64,000 nucleotides of DNA from Malania oleifera (GCF_029873635.1 NC_080422.1:9393764-9457763); one strand, 5' to 3'. Counted from the stretch's first letter, positions 1 to 11,355 are shown. The notes: generated by a model from the letters alone, not told the origin. A program made the numbers and translations.

Positions 1-769
1 TAAAATCCAGTGAAATTTCAAACTCCAAATGGGATGATTCGTCTGGACTCAGGGGTTAGTCGATTAGGCCTATTCAGTTTTCCCAATTTATTTCAGCATA
101 AAAAGGTCAGTCGCTTGATCTTGTCAGCTTCAACCACCTTTCAGTATTTTGGGTATAACTTTCACTATAAAACTCTAAATAAGATGATCTTGGTATCAAA
201 AGAAAGTTAAAAAAAATATTACAACTTTCATGTTAACCAATTTTGAAGATAGAAAACCATTTATAGAAAAAATTGCACATTGATGTAGATATAGAAAAAA
301 AAAGTGAATTTGGGGAATCCTGTTTTGGTACCTTTCATTCCAAAAATAATTTGAACCCTTTTGAAATAACTTTTGATCTTATAAAAATATTTTCCAAGTA
401 TTTTAAAAGGTATCTAGGTCCAAATAATTAACCTAAGAGCTTCATGCATTCATATTGAAATTGTTTGAGGTACTTACATGAGGCTTCTTAAAAGGCTATA
501 ACTTTCTAAGCGCTAAGTCTTCATGTATTTGCTTTACTCTCAGTATCTTCACGTATTTTGCTTTGACTTCCTTCATGTTTGACTTGACTTTAAGCTTCAA
601 TAGTCTTTAGCTTCATAAGATCTTGTAGCAATAAGTTCAAGCTTTTAAAAGACTTTGTCAAGTACTTGTTCTTGAACACTTGAGTCTTGAATCATTACTT
701 AACCAAATATGTTAAGTTCCTTTACTTTGTTATCATCAAAATAAGATTCTAAGACTTGTGAGGCCAACA
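1..769 (-). mobile_element. Copia H 3' LTR (partial, runs off window)
   Basis: This is LTR sequence of a minus-strand Ty1/copia element. Its start, read on the minus strand, is TGTTGGCCTCACAAG at 769, directly abutting broken integrase coding sequence at 770. The other end lies outside the window. It carries degenerate copies of a CAGTCG-type motif (about 54-125) also found in the right-hand LTR and in the LTR around 10.35-10.57 kb. A related LTR end, with the same stretch around TTATCATCAAAATAAGATT, lies at about 34098-34141, so two relatives of this family are in the window. The short reading frames inside it have no recognisable product. Confidence 0.65.
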
Positions 770-2257
770 CTACTCTAACCGACCTCCAAACATTAGAATG
801 TATATAATCAAGAATACCTTTCGTCTCGTGTATTGCTGATTTGAATTTTTCCCTATTTTGTTTTCAAGAACACAAAATTTACAAAAATTCAGCTTACATA
901 TTTTTATACCTTTCAAGAGTTTCCTCTTGTGAAGTTCTTTTATACCATGTTCACCCATATGCCCAAGCCGCATATGCCACAAAACAGTTTCATCAAATTC
1001 AGAATCTACGGCTACAACTTCACCTACGACAGTAATACCCTGCAGTGTATAAATATTTTCATCTAACTTTTACCCTTTCATCGTCGTTAGATTACCTCTA
1101 CATACTCTCGTAATCCCACCTTCGCCATTGTAATTGTATCCTTTACAATCCAAAGTGTCAAGTGAAATGAGACTCTTCCGTAGGTCCGATATGTGTCTTA
1201 CATTATTCAAGGTTCTCACAAAATCATCAAATATTTTAATTCTAACACTTCCAATGCCAATGATTTTACTAAAGACATCATTGCCTATAAGAACTGAACA
1301 TGAATTTACCAATATGTAAGTGTTGAATCACTCTTTAGTTGGAGTCATATGATAAGAACATATCGAGTCTAGGATCCATGAGTCTGTAAGGCGATCCAAC
1401 CTCGATGAAATTGAAAGTACATCACCATCACTGCAAATAGAATTTTCTTTTTGAACTACATTTACTGATTTTGAAGTCCCTTCATGTTTTTCCGCATTTC
1501 CTTTCTTCCAATCTAGACATTCCGGTTTAATGTGCCCATTTTTACCTCATTTATAACATCGGATATCCTTTTTCTTCTTGGATTGAGTTTGGAATTTTTG
1601 ACTTGATCCATTTCTGAATTTTCCTCTCCCACAATCATGGTTACCTTTCACCACAAGTCCTTTTTCTTGTGAATTTTCATCGCAGATTTTCATCCTTTGA
1701 TCAAACCCCAACAAGGCACTTGTCATCTCTTCCAAGTTTAAAGTCTCTTTCCTTCATATAAGAGTGATAACTAGATTCTCATATGTGTGAGTCACTAGCA
1801 AGGAATTTAGTAGCATCAACGTCTTATCATCCTTTTCAAATTTTACATCAACACGCATTAAATCGCTTATGATTTGATTAAATGCGTTGATGTGTTGATT
1901 CAAGTTTGAACCATCAACCATCTTAAGCCAATAAAGTCTCTACTTAAGAAATAATTTGCTAGTAAGGGATTTGGACATGTACCGACTTTCAAACTTTTTC
2001 CAAACAACCGTAGGTCAATCTTCCTCCATGATATGATAGAATACTTCATCGGCCAGACACAATAGTATTGTAGTAACAACCTTTGCCTCTAATTCTTTCC
2101 AATTAGCCTCACCCATACCTTCCGGTTGAACATCATTCAAGGCCTTCACCATCCCTTACTACACAAGCAAATCTTTCACTCTTCTTTGCCACAAACCAAA
2201 GTTTCCAGTTCCATCAAATTTGACATCAAATTTCGTAGATGAAGTGTCCGATGCCAT
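770..2257 (-). pseudogene. Copia H gag-protease-pre-integrase remnant
   Basis: This is a broken copia polyprotein read right to left. Gag begins at the ATG at 2257-2255 (MASDTSSTKFDVKF...) and includes a GTGNFGLWQRR stretch typical of Tnt1/Tork-like gag. A zinc knuckle follows near 1500-1560 (CYK-stop-GKNGHIKPEC), with one Cys codon replaced by a stop. The protease site near 1370-1410 reads LDSICSYHMTP, where the family has DSGCS. Then come the pre-integrase region 1070-1312, and 790-982 with the WHMRLGHMGEHG motif and the first residues of integrase. Coding then stops abruptly against the LTR at 769, so most of integrase, all RT and RNase H are deleted. Several in-frame stops interrupt gag. 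It is non-functional. Confidence 0.88.
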
Positions 2258-2266
2258 AACAACAAT

Positions 2267-2278
2267 GCTTTGATACCA
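2267..2278 (-). other. Primer-binding site of Copia H (tRNA-iMet type)
   Basis: On the minus strand the sequence reads TGGTATCAAAGC, complementary to the 3' end of plant initiator tRNA-Met with one change from TGGTATCAGAGC. It lies two bases inside the LTR that begins at 2281 and just before the gag start. Both positions fit a copia 5' LTR junction. Confidence 0.85.
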
Positions 2279-2280
2279 AT

Positions 2281-2760
2281 TGTTGTGAATGAACTCGGAA
2301 TTGCACAGCGAAATTTAAACGCATCAATAATGAAGAACAAGTAAAGAACAAACATACCACAACATATCTGAAAGCAAGAATAACAACACGAAGATTTATG
2401 TGGTTCGACAATGTCTACATCCACGGGAGCAATCAACAAAGATTTTTACTATGAGAATGTCGAAGAACACAATATAATACAATACAGTGATCTTGGACAC
2501 TCAGAATATACCCAAAATGGTATATTTATAAACTCTTCAGAGGTTTCCCTCAAAACACTCAACCATATTAATGTTCATATTCAAAATTTGAAATTAGTCT
2601 TGTTGGCCCGAGCCAATCAGTCGACTGATTGGGCCAATTAGTCGATTGATTGGGCCAATTAGTCGACTGATTCAGGCAAAATATTAATTGTTTGAATTTT
2701 GGAGCAAGCTGACTGATTCAGTCAATTAGTCGATTGTTTGCTATTGTTACTCAGCATATT
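2281..2760 (-). mobile_element. Copia H 5' LTR (outer end not resolved)
   Basis: The inner end is sharp: TGTTGTGAATG at 2281, next to the primer-binding site. The segment TGTGGTTCGACAATGTC...CCACGGGAG near 2400-2430 is typical of the transcribed part of plant copia LTRs. I cannot find the outer TG/CA end, and the sequence does not match the minus-strand start of the left LTR at 769. This copy is therefore probably truncated somewhere near 2700-2900. Confidence 0.6.
2612..2673. repeat. Short tandem repeat with palindromic TCGACTGATT core
   Basis: There are three adjacent, slightly varying copies of a unit of about 22 bp containing AGTCGACTGATTGGGCC. A more decayed copy lies near 2715-2735. 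The unit sits within the LTR and contains the self-complementary tetramer TCGA. Confidence 0.8.
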
Positions 2761-3217
2761 TGACTTCCAACTATGTCTTCTTCCTTGTTTATGCAATTCA
2801 TCAAGTATATGAGTCACAAGAACACAAAAAAATTGTAAACAAACAAACTTGAAGATTTCTCAAGAAAGGGATGAAATTCTATACTAATGCATTTTGACAT
2901 TTTTTTTCTTGAAATTATGGTTTACTTACATTTTTATTTTTTGCAATCACTGCACAATGTTTGGTAGTCAATGAGTAAATCTCACTTGTGTATATTATAT
3001 TAAAGAAAAATACTAATATGACATATTACAACTAGTATATTAAAAATTGAAGTATATTAGAAATCAAATTTGATAATGGTTTGATGTAAGTTACCTCTAT
3101 ATCAACAAACAATTACCTCTTAAATTTGAGGATATGAAAAAATTATTAAGTTAGATCATATAAGTACATTTCAAAGATATCTTTAACTTCTAAACAATTT
3201 TTAAATTATATATGATC
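2761..3217. other. AT-rich intergenic stretch, no gene seen
   Basis: I see no coding potential, RNA gene or element ends here. The far end of the copia LTR may reach into the first part. The sequence from about 2950 is simple AT-rich DNA that served as the target for the RTE insertion. Confidence 0.5.
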
Positions 3218-3236
3218 AATTTTGATTTTTTTATTA
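3218..3236. repeat. Left target-site duplication of the RTE element
   Basis: This matches 6507-6525 at 18 of 19 positions by eye. One G/A difference separates the copies. Confidence 0.75.
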
Positions 3237-3559
3237 ACTCCGCCTATGATGCACTTAATGTCCTAATTTTTTCACACACAGTCGATCCCAAGCCCGGATA
3301 AAGGAGTTGCGTTAGGTAGCTGACAGCCAGCATAAAATTTGTCAGATCATTATGATATGAATCCTTGCCGAATATTTGCTAGGGTGTCCCCTATGAGTGA
3401 TGCGTTGCACTTGAACCACCTGAGTGTAGCGAAAAGTGGGCGAGGGTGGGCTAAGTCGTCGCCCCAAAGTGATGTGCCATGTCGGCACCCGGGTATGATG
3501 TCAAATATGTGAGAATTCCTGCTTCATTCTAGACGTGGGTAGGTAAAGACATTAGTTCA

Positions 3560-4180
3560 AGAAACTAGGATTAAATTAGCAACTTGGAATATAGGGACAC
3601 TTACGAGTAAAAGTATAGAAATTGTGGATACAATGATCAGAAGAAAAATTAATATAATTTGCCTTCAAGAAACTAAGTGGGTGAGGGAGAAAGTTAGAGA
3701 AATTGATAGATCGAGATTTAAACTTTGGTACACTGGAAAAGAAAAGCATAAGAATAAAGTAGGCATTATTATAAACAAAAACTTAAAAGATAGCATTGTG
3801 GATGTAACTAGAGTATAGAATAAATTCTAAAAATCTAGATGGTATTAGGACACGAGATAATAAATATCATTAGTGCTTATGCTCCTCAAGTCGACTTAGT
3901 AGAAAATCTTAAGAGATAATTTTGGGAAGATATAGATAGTATTATACAAGGTATACCAGGGACTGAGAAAATATTTATAGGAGGAGATCTGAATGGACAC
4001 GTTGGAAGAGATAATAAAAATTATGAAAGGATACATAGAGAATATGGATATGGAGACAAAAATGAGTCTGGGGAGATGATCTTAGATTTCACTATGTCAT
4101 ATAATTTTAGTATAATGAATACTTGCTTTAAAAAGAGAGAAGAACACTTAATAACCTTTAAAAGTGGACAAAATAGAAGT

Positions 4181-4230
<50 letters not shown>

Positions 4231-4380
4231 AAGTAGGAGGGTAGATCGTTTATCATGTAAGGATTGTAAAGTTATTTCAGGAGAAAGTCTAACCACACAA
4301 CATAGAGTCTTAGTGTTAGATATATGTATTAAAAAATGGAAGAAAAAATATATGATAAACCAGTGTCAGAGAACTAGATG
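3560..4380 (+). pseudogene. RTE endonuclease domain (EEP family), broken
   Basis: This is the N-terminal exonuclease-endonuclease-phosphatase domain of the RTE protein, which in active elements nicks the genomic target. Visible motifs are the LATWNIGTLTSKS start (near 3576), IICLQETKW with the metal-binding Glu (near 3655), ISAYAPQVD (near 3873), GGDLNGHVGR with the catalytic Asp-Asn type site (near 3983), and TTQHRVLVLDI near the end (about 4297), where the catalytic His of the family sits. Stops and a frameshift lie near 3818-3830, with another stop near 3919. A (TA)n run at 4184-4227 replaces the conserved residues expected after GQNRSQI. Confidence 0.85.
4184..4227. repeat. (TA)n microsatellite inside the RTE endonuclease
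   Basis: It is a pure TA dinucleotide run of about 44 bases. Translation gives alternating Tyr-Ile codons in place of the conserved segment between GQNRSQI and RRVDRLSCKD. Confidence 0.97.
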
Positions 4381-4879
4381 ATGGAACCTAAAAGGAGAAA
4401 TTTTAATAAAATTTAAAGATAAAATTATCAAAGATGGGGATTGGACCATAGAGGATGGCATATATACAAACACTCTTTGGAATAGATTAGTTAGCTCTAT
4501 TAAAAAGATAGCAAAAGAAATTTTAGGTGAATTAAGGGAAAGATTTTCGAATAGCAAAGAGAGTTGGTGGTGGGATAAAGATGTACAAAAAATCATAAAG
4601 ATCAAAAGAATTTGGTATAAAATGTGGCAAAAATGTAGAAATAGAGATAATTTTGAAAAATATAAGGAGGCAAGAAAGATGCAAAAAAGGCCGTTAGTGA
4701 AGCTAAATATAAATCATTTAATAGTTTATATGATAGATTAAGAAGGGGAAAGAGATATATTTAAACTTACTAAAGCTAGAGAAAGGAAGAGTAAGGACTT
4801 AGGAAATGTAAAATGTATAAAAAGTGAGGATGATATTGTCTTGGTTAAGGATGAAGACACTAAAAAAAGATGACGAAGT

Positions 4880-6450
4880 TACTTTAGTAAATTGTTTAAT
4901 GAAAATCAAATAGAAGGCTTAAATTTAGAATTGTCAAATGAGGAAAATACTAAAAATATGAGATTTATTGGCAAAATTAGAGTTAACGAAGTTAAGTTTG
5001 CACTAAAAAAGATGAAAAATGGAAAAACTATGGGACCAGATAACATCCCAATTGAATTTTGGAAATGCTTTGGTGATAACGAAATTATATGATTAACTAA
5101 TTTATTTAATACAAGTGTAAAAACTAAGAAAATGTCAGATGAATGGAGGAATAGCACTTTAATACCTATATACAAAAATAAAGGAGATATTCAAAGTTGT
5201 AATAACTATCGTGGAATTAAACTTATGAGTCATACAATGAAACTATGGAAAAAGGTAGTTGAACAAAGATTAAGGTTAGAAATGAAGGTTTCATAAAATT
5301 AAGTTGGTTTTATGCTTGGGAGATCTACCACAGAAGTTATTTATCTTTTAAGAAGATTAATGGAAAAGTTTAGGGAAAAGAAGAGGGACGTGTATATGAT
5401 ATGTATTGACCTTGAGAAAACATATGATAGGATACCTAGAGAAGTTCTATGGTGGGTTTTAGAAAAAAAGGGTATATGTAATAGGTATACTGATATCATC
5501 AAGGATATGTACGATAGAGTAATAACTAATGTAAGGACTATATATGGAGAAACTAGAGAATTTCCAATCACCATAGGTGTACATCAAGGATCTACTTTGA
5601 GTCCTTATCTTTTTGCTTTAGTGATGGACTAATTGACTAAGAGTATTCAAAAGGAGGTTCCATGGTATATGTTGTTTGCAGATGATATTGTATTAATTGA
5701 CGAAACTAGGGACGGAGTAGAGGTTAAGTTAGAATTATGGAGAGAAGTTTTAGAATCTAAGGATTTTAGGATAAGTAGAAATAAGACAAAATATATGAAA
5801 TATAATTTTAGTAATGATAGGAGGAATATTGGAGACAAAGTTAAATTTGATGATGAAGAAATAAATAGCACTTGTAGATTTTGATACCTTGGATCTATTA
5901 TGCAAGCTGAAGGAGAAATTGAAAATGATGTAATGCATAGAATTAAAGCAGGTTGGGTGAAATAGATAAGTGCTTCAAGTGTGCTCTGTGATCGTAGAAT
6001 ACCCTTAAAATTGAAGGGGAAGTTTTATAGGACGGCTGTAAGACTAGTTATGCTATATGGATCGGAATGTTAGGTAACGAAGAAACATAATATCCAAAAA
6101 GTAAAAGTTGCCTAGATGAGAATGTTTAGATGAATGAGTGGTATAACATTGAAAGATAAATTAAGGAATAAACATATTTGTGGTAAGTTAGGTATAACTC
6201 CTATAGAAGATAAAATAAAGGAGGAGCGACTCAGATGGTATGGATAGTTGCAACATAGGCCACATAGTGCACCCGTGAGGAAGAGTGACTTAGTTACTGT
6301 AGGGGGCAGTAGAAAGGGTAGGGGTAGACCTAAAATAACTTGGGATGAGATAGTGAGTAAGGATTTAATATTCTTAAATTTATCAAAAGAAATGGTCCAT
6401 GATCGTATAAATTGGCGGAAAATGATTCATATAGCCGACCCCACTTAGTG
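4880..6450 (+). pseudogene. RTE reverse transcriptase and C-terminal region, broken
   Basis: This is the reverse transcriptase of the RTE element, which primes on nicked genomic DNA. Motifs in order are KNGKTMGPDNIPIEFWK (near 5025), the palm motif ICIDLEKTYDRIPREVLW with its catalytic Asp (near 5400), GVHQGSTLSPYLFALVMD (near 5575) and the catalytic YMLFADDIVL box (near 5665). The C-terminal part ends RGRPKITWDEIVSKDL...RINWRKMIHIADPT (6315-6447), a conserved plant RTE tail. In-frame stops occur after DNEII (5089), near 5295, after LVMD (5630), after CRF (5882) and at several later points. It cannot make a full protein. Confidence 0.88.
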
Positions 6451-6506
6451 GGACTCCGACTCAACTTAGTAGGACTAAGATTTGGTTTTGTTGTTGTTGT
6501 TGTTGT

Positions 6507-6525
6507 AATTTTGGTTTTTTTATTA
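6507..6525. repeat. Right target-site duplication of the RTE element
   Basis: It follows directly after the (TTG)n tail and pairs with 3218-3236. Confidence 0.75.
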
Positions 6526-6917
6526 TTAAAAAATTTAATTGATCATATAAAATGATATGATTAGATATGGTTATTTGATGCTTATGAATGTGACTTAAGT
6601 TGATTTATGTTGGGATAGCATAGAAGTTCATTTTTTGTGATAATGTTTGGATTTTTGGCAATGTTAATGTGTGAAATAGGGATGTTTGTGTTGTAATTTA
6701 GATTTTTTTTTTACGACCCCTACAAGAGGAGAACTTGAATCCCAAAAGTTAAAACAAGAGAGGGGCTGATCAAAGTTTTCTCATGTACATGACTAATTTA
6801 GAAAAGTGTAATTATTGCTTATATATTAATTTAGAAAAGTGTACATGACTAATTATCTCTTATAAAGTTTTTGCAAAATTAAAAATTTTCAATCCAACAA
6901 TTAATTGGTTTCATGAG

Positions 6918-6970
<53 letters not shown>

Positions 6971-7373
6971 CCATTCACCAGATTATCACATTTGATAAAC
7001 TTAATATCACACATGAGAAATAAAATATGACACGTAGTAATCTATTTAATCCGGAGAATAGTGAGTTTTATGTGAAATTTGCTAAGTCAAAAGAACTTTT
7101 TATATGAAGGATTTTCTTGGTTGAGTTAATTGTTTTTATCTTATAAAGTTTCAAAATAAAAAAAAAATCAATCTAACAATTTATCATGTTTGTAAATGAA
7201 ATATCAAGTGCAATACAATTGTATGGAATTTGTTAATAAACAAAAATTTCTCTCTGTTGGAAAAAGCAAGTACTGGGAGATAACTAAGAAAAGAAAAAAA
7301 AAAATTCGAAGTATCTCGTCGATGACATTCTATTTTAACTCAAATTTCATTAAATTTTGATTTTTGAAGTTCA
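6526..7373. other. AT-rich intergenic DNA with a (TA)n run
   Basis: There is no gene. A (TA)n microsatellite of about 50 bases occupies 6919-6968. The rest is AT-rich sequence without recognisable element ends. Confidence 0.6.
6919..6968. repeat. (TA)n microsatellite
   Basis: It is an uninterrupted TA dinucleotide run of about 50 bases in intergenic sequence. Confidence 0.97.
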
Positions 7374-7789
7374 TGAGTACAGATGCCTTGGCTCGACAAG
7401 GTGCTATGGGGAGGAATAGTTTGTTTACAAATAATAGTCAACTCCCTAGAGTTAGCAATGATCTGTATAAATTGGAGAAGATGGGTATGGCTTATATGAG
7501 ATATGTTTAACTGATTTCATTTTGGTTTTTGCTTATGTTTATTTACTGTTTATTTTTTGTTTTGTTTTGTTGTGTGAGGTTTGTTTTATAGGTCCTGATT
7601 TGTTTCGTTTTGTTTGAACTTGTAACTTGATTTTGATTGGATGTTGGTGTTGTTCCTTGGGAGATTTTTAACGTTTATCTTTTGTTATCTCTCATTGATT
7701 GTCTTGTAATCACGGTATTCGTCCGCCAAAAGTGAAGGATTATCAATAAATAAATGGAGGTACCGCCCTTCTTTAAAAAAAAAAAAAAA
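7374..7789 (+). mobile_element. 5'-truncated L1-type LINE (RNase H end and 3' UTR)
   Basis: The fragment opens with STDALARQGAMG (7377 onward), which resembles the end of the RNase H domain carried by plant L1 elements. A stop codon, a T/G-rich 3' UTR and a terminal A-run at 7775-7789 follow. The 3' UTR holds TAATCACGGTATTCGTCCGCC at 7707-7727, a motif also found in the opposing L1 tail and in two gypsy elements here. Everything upstream of the RNase H end is missing. Target duplications were not resolved. Confidence 0.7.
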
Positions 7790-8137
7790 GATTCCTTGTT
7801 ACAACGTGGTCTATATATGCACACCAATTTATTGAAAGTATAGAAAATTGGGATGAATTGAACTAATGAAATATTACAAAGAAAAGTGGGAACGGAAAAA
7901 TTGGAGAAAATTTAAAAATTAATAAAAATTAAAAAATCATTGTAAGTTTTTTACTAGAATCTCCCATGGCATACATGAAATCGATTACAAGGTATTTTTA
8001 ATTTTTATTTAATTTTTAATAAATTCAATTCACTCCCTTTTTAGTTGCCACTTGGATCAACAAGAACGAGCATCTTATTTGCAAATTGTAAGTACCTCAT
8101 CTTTTTTCTCCAACCCAAATCTCAAATTGGTTGACTT

Positions 8138-8400
8138 TTTTTTTTTTTCCTTTTTTTTTTCTCTTTTAATGAAACCCCAATTTTATTTGATAGCCCCCGC
8201 TTATGACGGAGAAATACCGTGATTATAAGCAAGACACATAGGATCTACAAATAAACTATAAAAACCATCTCAAGCATCAAAACCATTAAACCAACTAAAC
8301 CAATCTAAACATGTTTGTATGGAATCAAAATAAAAAAAAAAACAAACATAAACAAATTGCTTACAAAATGATGTCAATTACCTACAAACATAAATCATTA
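8138..8400 (-). mobile_element. 5'-truncated L1-type LINE 3' UTR
   Basis: Read on the minus strand, this is a 3' UTR ending in A-rich sequence (the T-rich run at about 8138-8160). At 8194-8225 it carries a minus-strand version of the CACGGTATT-CTCCG motif of the L1 at 7374-7789, so the two are related tails inserted in opposite directions about 350 bp apart. No coding sequence remains, and the 5' limit is approximate. Confidence 0.6.
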
Positions 8401-8508
8401 GAAAACCAAATAATATCAATTAAAGATAAAGGATTGGAATACTCAACTCATCCATAAGAATGAGACTTCTTATTTTACTCGACAGCACATCATCTGCATT
8501 ACATGTTC

Positions 8509-8719
8509 TATTAGATAATATGTATATTTGATTAGGGGTATTTTAGTTTATGCACATATATTAGGTTTAGGTTTATTTTTATTATGTATTTAATCTCTTT
8601 GTATTTGAGTTCCGTAGGACGTATTGAATTCTGGCTTGCCTGTGCACAGCCCTCTCTCCCTCTTTGCAATCTCTATCTCTCTCTCTTCTCTCTTTTTTGC
8701 ATTGTATTATACTCTAACA
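8509..8719 (+). repeat. Copia D 5' LTR
   Basis: It is a 211-bp LTR starting TATTAGATAATATG (TG decayed to TA) and ending CTCTAACA. It matches the 3' LTR at 57205-57417. A pyrimidine-rich tract and a TATTATACT stretch lie near its end. Confidence 0.9.
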
Positions 8720-8731
8720 TGGTATCAGAGT
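8720..8731 (+). other. Copia D primer-binding site
   Basis: TGGTATCAGAG lies immediately after the LTR end and is complementary to the 3' end of initiator tRNA-Met. Confidence 0.92.
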
Positions 8732-9351
8732 AGCCGATCCCCTTCGTGGATATTTGTTGCGAGGTCGTCGTTCAGAGTCTGCAGTCGTTGTAGTTTATGA
8801 GCTTTTCCTCCCCACAGTCGTCGATGACTGTGGTGGCCGTCGTCGCTCAGCTTTCTTCCTTCCTGCACTGAAGCCGCCATCGCTATCATCGTTCGTTCGT
8901 CGTTGCCGTTGTCATCTTTGTTGTTGTTCGTCTCCGCCGCACTGAGTTTTGCAATCGTGCCCTCCTCGCCGTCGTCGTTCGTCCCTGTCGCACCCTCTCT
9001 AGAACCAGCACTGAGTTTTGCAATCATACCCTCCTCGCCGTCGTTGTTCGTCTCCGTCGCACCCTCTCTGGAATAGCAACCTCCAGAATCGAACCCTTCT
9101 CTGCCTTATCGGAAATTGCAGACCGTTGCCACTGATACCTGTTTTCTGGTAGCCTCTTGCTTTTTGCTCTACTGCATTAGTTGTCAGATCATTATTTGCA
9201 CTCTCACTCAGTTTTCTCGCAGCCTCTCGGTTTTCTCCCACTTCTATACGATGATGCTCTTGATTATTTACAGTTGACAAAAAGGATTCAAAGATTTCTA
9301 CGAGCACCAATTATTGCTTTCCGCTCTAGGATCTCTCTTTTGTGATTTTTT
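8732..9351 (+). pseudogene. Copia D leader / start of gag region, not readable
   Basis: This stretch follows the primer site and is rich in CGTCGT-type triplets. I could not match it to gag. It contains a 69-bp tandem duplication (copies from 8941 and 9010, both beginning ACTGAGTTTTGCAATC). Short open frames on both strands here are low-complexity and do not resemble a known product. The main part of gag that should follow is absent, presumably lost at the insertion that begins around 9352. Confidence 0.45.
8941..9075. repeat. 69-bp tandem duplication in the Copia D leader
   Basis: There are two copies, 8941-9009 and 9010-9075, with only a few substitutions. Confidence 0.85.
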
Positions 9352-9550
9352 TGTTAATTTGCAATTACACTCTGCAACCCAACAACATCACACTTACAAT
9401 TGATTTGTATTATCAATGAGGTGAGCTTATATCGCAATATGAGATAAAATAGAAAATTCAATCAAACTTACAAAATTCAAATATTAATATCAAATAAGTA
9501 TCTTGAATTTAAATATATAACCAACTAATAGATTAATGAGTTTGGTATTA

Positions 9551-9627
9551 ATCAATCAACATACTCTCTTGCAGTTTTCGCAATACAATATTGATCAATC
9601 AACATACTCTCTTGCGGTTTCTGCAAT
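9551..9627. repeat. 43-bp tandem duplication
   Basis: Two copies start ATCAATCAACATACTCTCTT at 9551 and 9594, with three or so differences after that start. Confidence 0.85.
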
Positions 9628-10347
9628 TCGCATAGGCAAATTAATTTGTAGCAAATTAAGTACACAACCACGCAGTTTATATATGTAGAAAATTAAAGAG
9701 AATAGGGAAGAGAGTGACACCAAGATTTTTATGAGGTTCGGCTATACCCTCCTACGTCCTCGCCTTAGGTACACCACCCAAGAATTTCGTTATACCGCTC
9801 CCTTGACCAGGCGGAGCAAACCTCTTACACACTCCTTCAAGTAGGATAGAGTCCTCCTCTCCAAGTGATACCCCACACTCGGTAATCCAACGATTCAATG
9901 AACCTCAACCGTAAAAAACAACAAGGACAAGAACAATTCTTATGTACAAAGACACTCTCAAAACAGAGCCGATTAGTACAAGTTTAAGCACAACTAATAT
10001 ACTTCAAATTAAATATCAATAAAGAATGAATTTGAAGTTCAAGAAATTAATCACCAGGTTCTTCTTTAGATTGAAAAATCTCAGTAAGAGCACAAGAACC
10101 ACGTGGTTGTATCAGCAGAAACTCAGTAATATTTCAGCAAAAATGCGTGAGCAAGAAAGCTTTTGAAGAGTATGAGAATTATAGGCTTTGATTGCTGATA
10201 GTATGTAGTTATTTTTTATTCTTGGGTTTAACATATATTTACAGAGAGAAAAAGTATAATTTTCGTATTTCCCAAGTTTATTCAAAGTTTGGAGCCCAAG
10301 CAATCATTTTTGGAAACTTTCCCATACTGATTTATTTCAAATTTTAC

Positions 10348-10575
10348 GAAGGTCAGTCGCCTGTCAAAAAAGTATCAGGCACCTGTCATTTTAAAAATCC
10401 AGCCTATTTCAAAAGTCAGTACCGTGTCAGCCGCCTGAGAATATTCAGTCAGTCGCCTGACTCAGCCTCAAAAATTTTCCAGTCGCCTGAGAAGGGTCTG
10501 TGAGGCGCCTGTTTTAGTTATGTTTGCATTTCTTAAAAACCATATAAAAGGTCAGTCGCCTGATAATACTCAGTC
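10348..10575. repeat. Dispersed CAGTCGCCTGA motif cluster in LTR E
   Basis: About seven copies of (G)TCAGTCGCCTG(A) or close variants are spread over about 220 bp, sometimes on the opposite strand. Related motifs occur in the Copia H LTRs (AGTCGACTGATT). Confidence 0.7.
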
Positions 10576-11355
10576 AGATGTTTGAGCATGCAAAATACTA
10601 TTTTTAAGACTTTGTTTCTAAAAACTCTTTTAGCTTTTAATTTTGGAATTTTTATTTGAAATTTTTTAAAAAATTATTTTCCAAGGTCTTTAAAAATGGG
10701 TCTCTGTAACACCTGCATTTTTCTACCATTTTTTTCATCTATATAAATATATTTCTGTAAAATAAACCTGCTCTAACCCAATAATAATAATACTGTCATC
10801 AAGCCAACTCTAATACCAAACTGTAATAAACTGTGTAAAACTCTATACATAATTCCTGTAGCAAATGCACTATAGTAACTTGTGTTTCGTTAAGTGGCAC
10901 CACGTACAACAATCCTCAAATAGTCATAAAACTCATCGGAAGCATCTATAAACATACACATCCAATAACAATACCAGAGTTCTATTCATCACCATAACTA
11001 TACATAATTTCCCAAAGTCAGTCCATCCATAAACATCTCCAGAAATACACAATACTTTCCTATACAACACAGTGTTTCACCGTTACTTACCCTAAACAGT
11101 ACTCTTAATCTTTGCTCTGTAGAACTCTAAGCCTGTCTACCCAGGTTTCCTGAAATGATGAAATTATAAGAGTGAGACACCTCTCAGTAAGAAAGAACAG
11201 ATTATTATCAGTGTGTGGGAATATGAGTTTTAATGTTTCAAATGTACTTTCATATTCTATCTTTTTCTTACTCTATGAACTCATATATAAAACTGTATGC
11301 GTACCCATAAAAATACTTTTCAATTTACATATCTTTCTATCAAATCATGTTATAA

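Larger units (their letters stand above)
3238..6506 (+). mobile_element. Full-length RTE-type non-LTR retrotransposon
   Basis: This is a LINE of about 3.27 kb. It has an apurinic-like endonuclease followed by reverse transcriptase and ends in a (TTG)n tail at 6486-6506, instead of poly(A). That tail and the domain order are typical of the RTE clade in plants. The target-site duplication is about 19 bases with one mismatch: AATTTTGATTTTTTTATTA at 3218-3236 and AATTTTGGTTTTTTTATTA at 6507-6525. It shows that the 5' end near 3238 is complete. A 5'-truncated minus-strand relative with the same 3' end lies at 34142-34822. Multiple stops and frameshifts make this copy inactive. Confidence 0.88.
9352..10704 (-). 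mobile_element. Copia-type LTR 'E', left part (split by Gypsy C)
   Basis: LTR-like sequence contains the plant copia signature AGGTTCGGCTATACCCTCCTACGTCC (near 9733) and several CAGTCGCCTGA copies at 10348-10570. It breaks at the 5-bp duplication GTCTC (10700-10704), where Gypsy C begins, and continues at 33772. The left end is uncertain: TGTTAATTTGC at 9352 is a candidate, but no matching target duplication was found. A 43-bp tandem duplication lies at 9551-9627. Confidence 0.5.

Noticed and set aside
8720..8731. TGGTATCAGAGCC-like sequences considered as pieces of tRNA genes
   Set aside because: Only the 3'-end complement is present at LTR junctions; no cloverleaf can be formed. They are primer-binding sites.
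8725..9310. Frames of 60-103 codons on both strands in the CGTCGT-rich stretch
   Set aside because: They follow a copia primer-binding site and are best explained as leader or decayed gag. Triplet-repeat composition opens frames on both strands.
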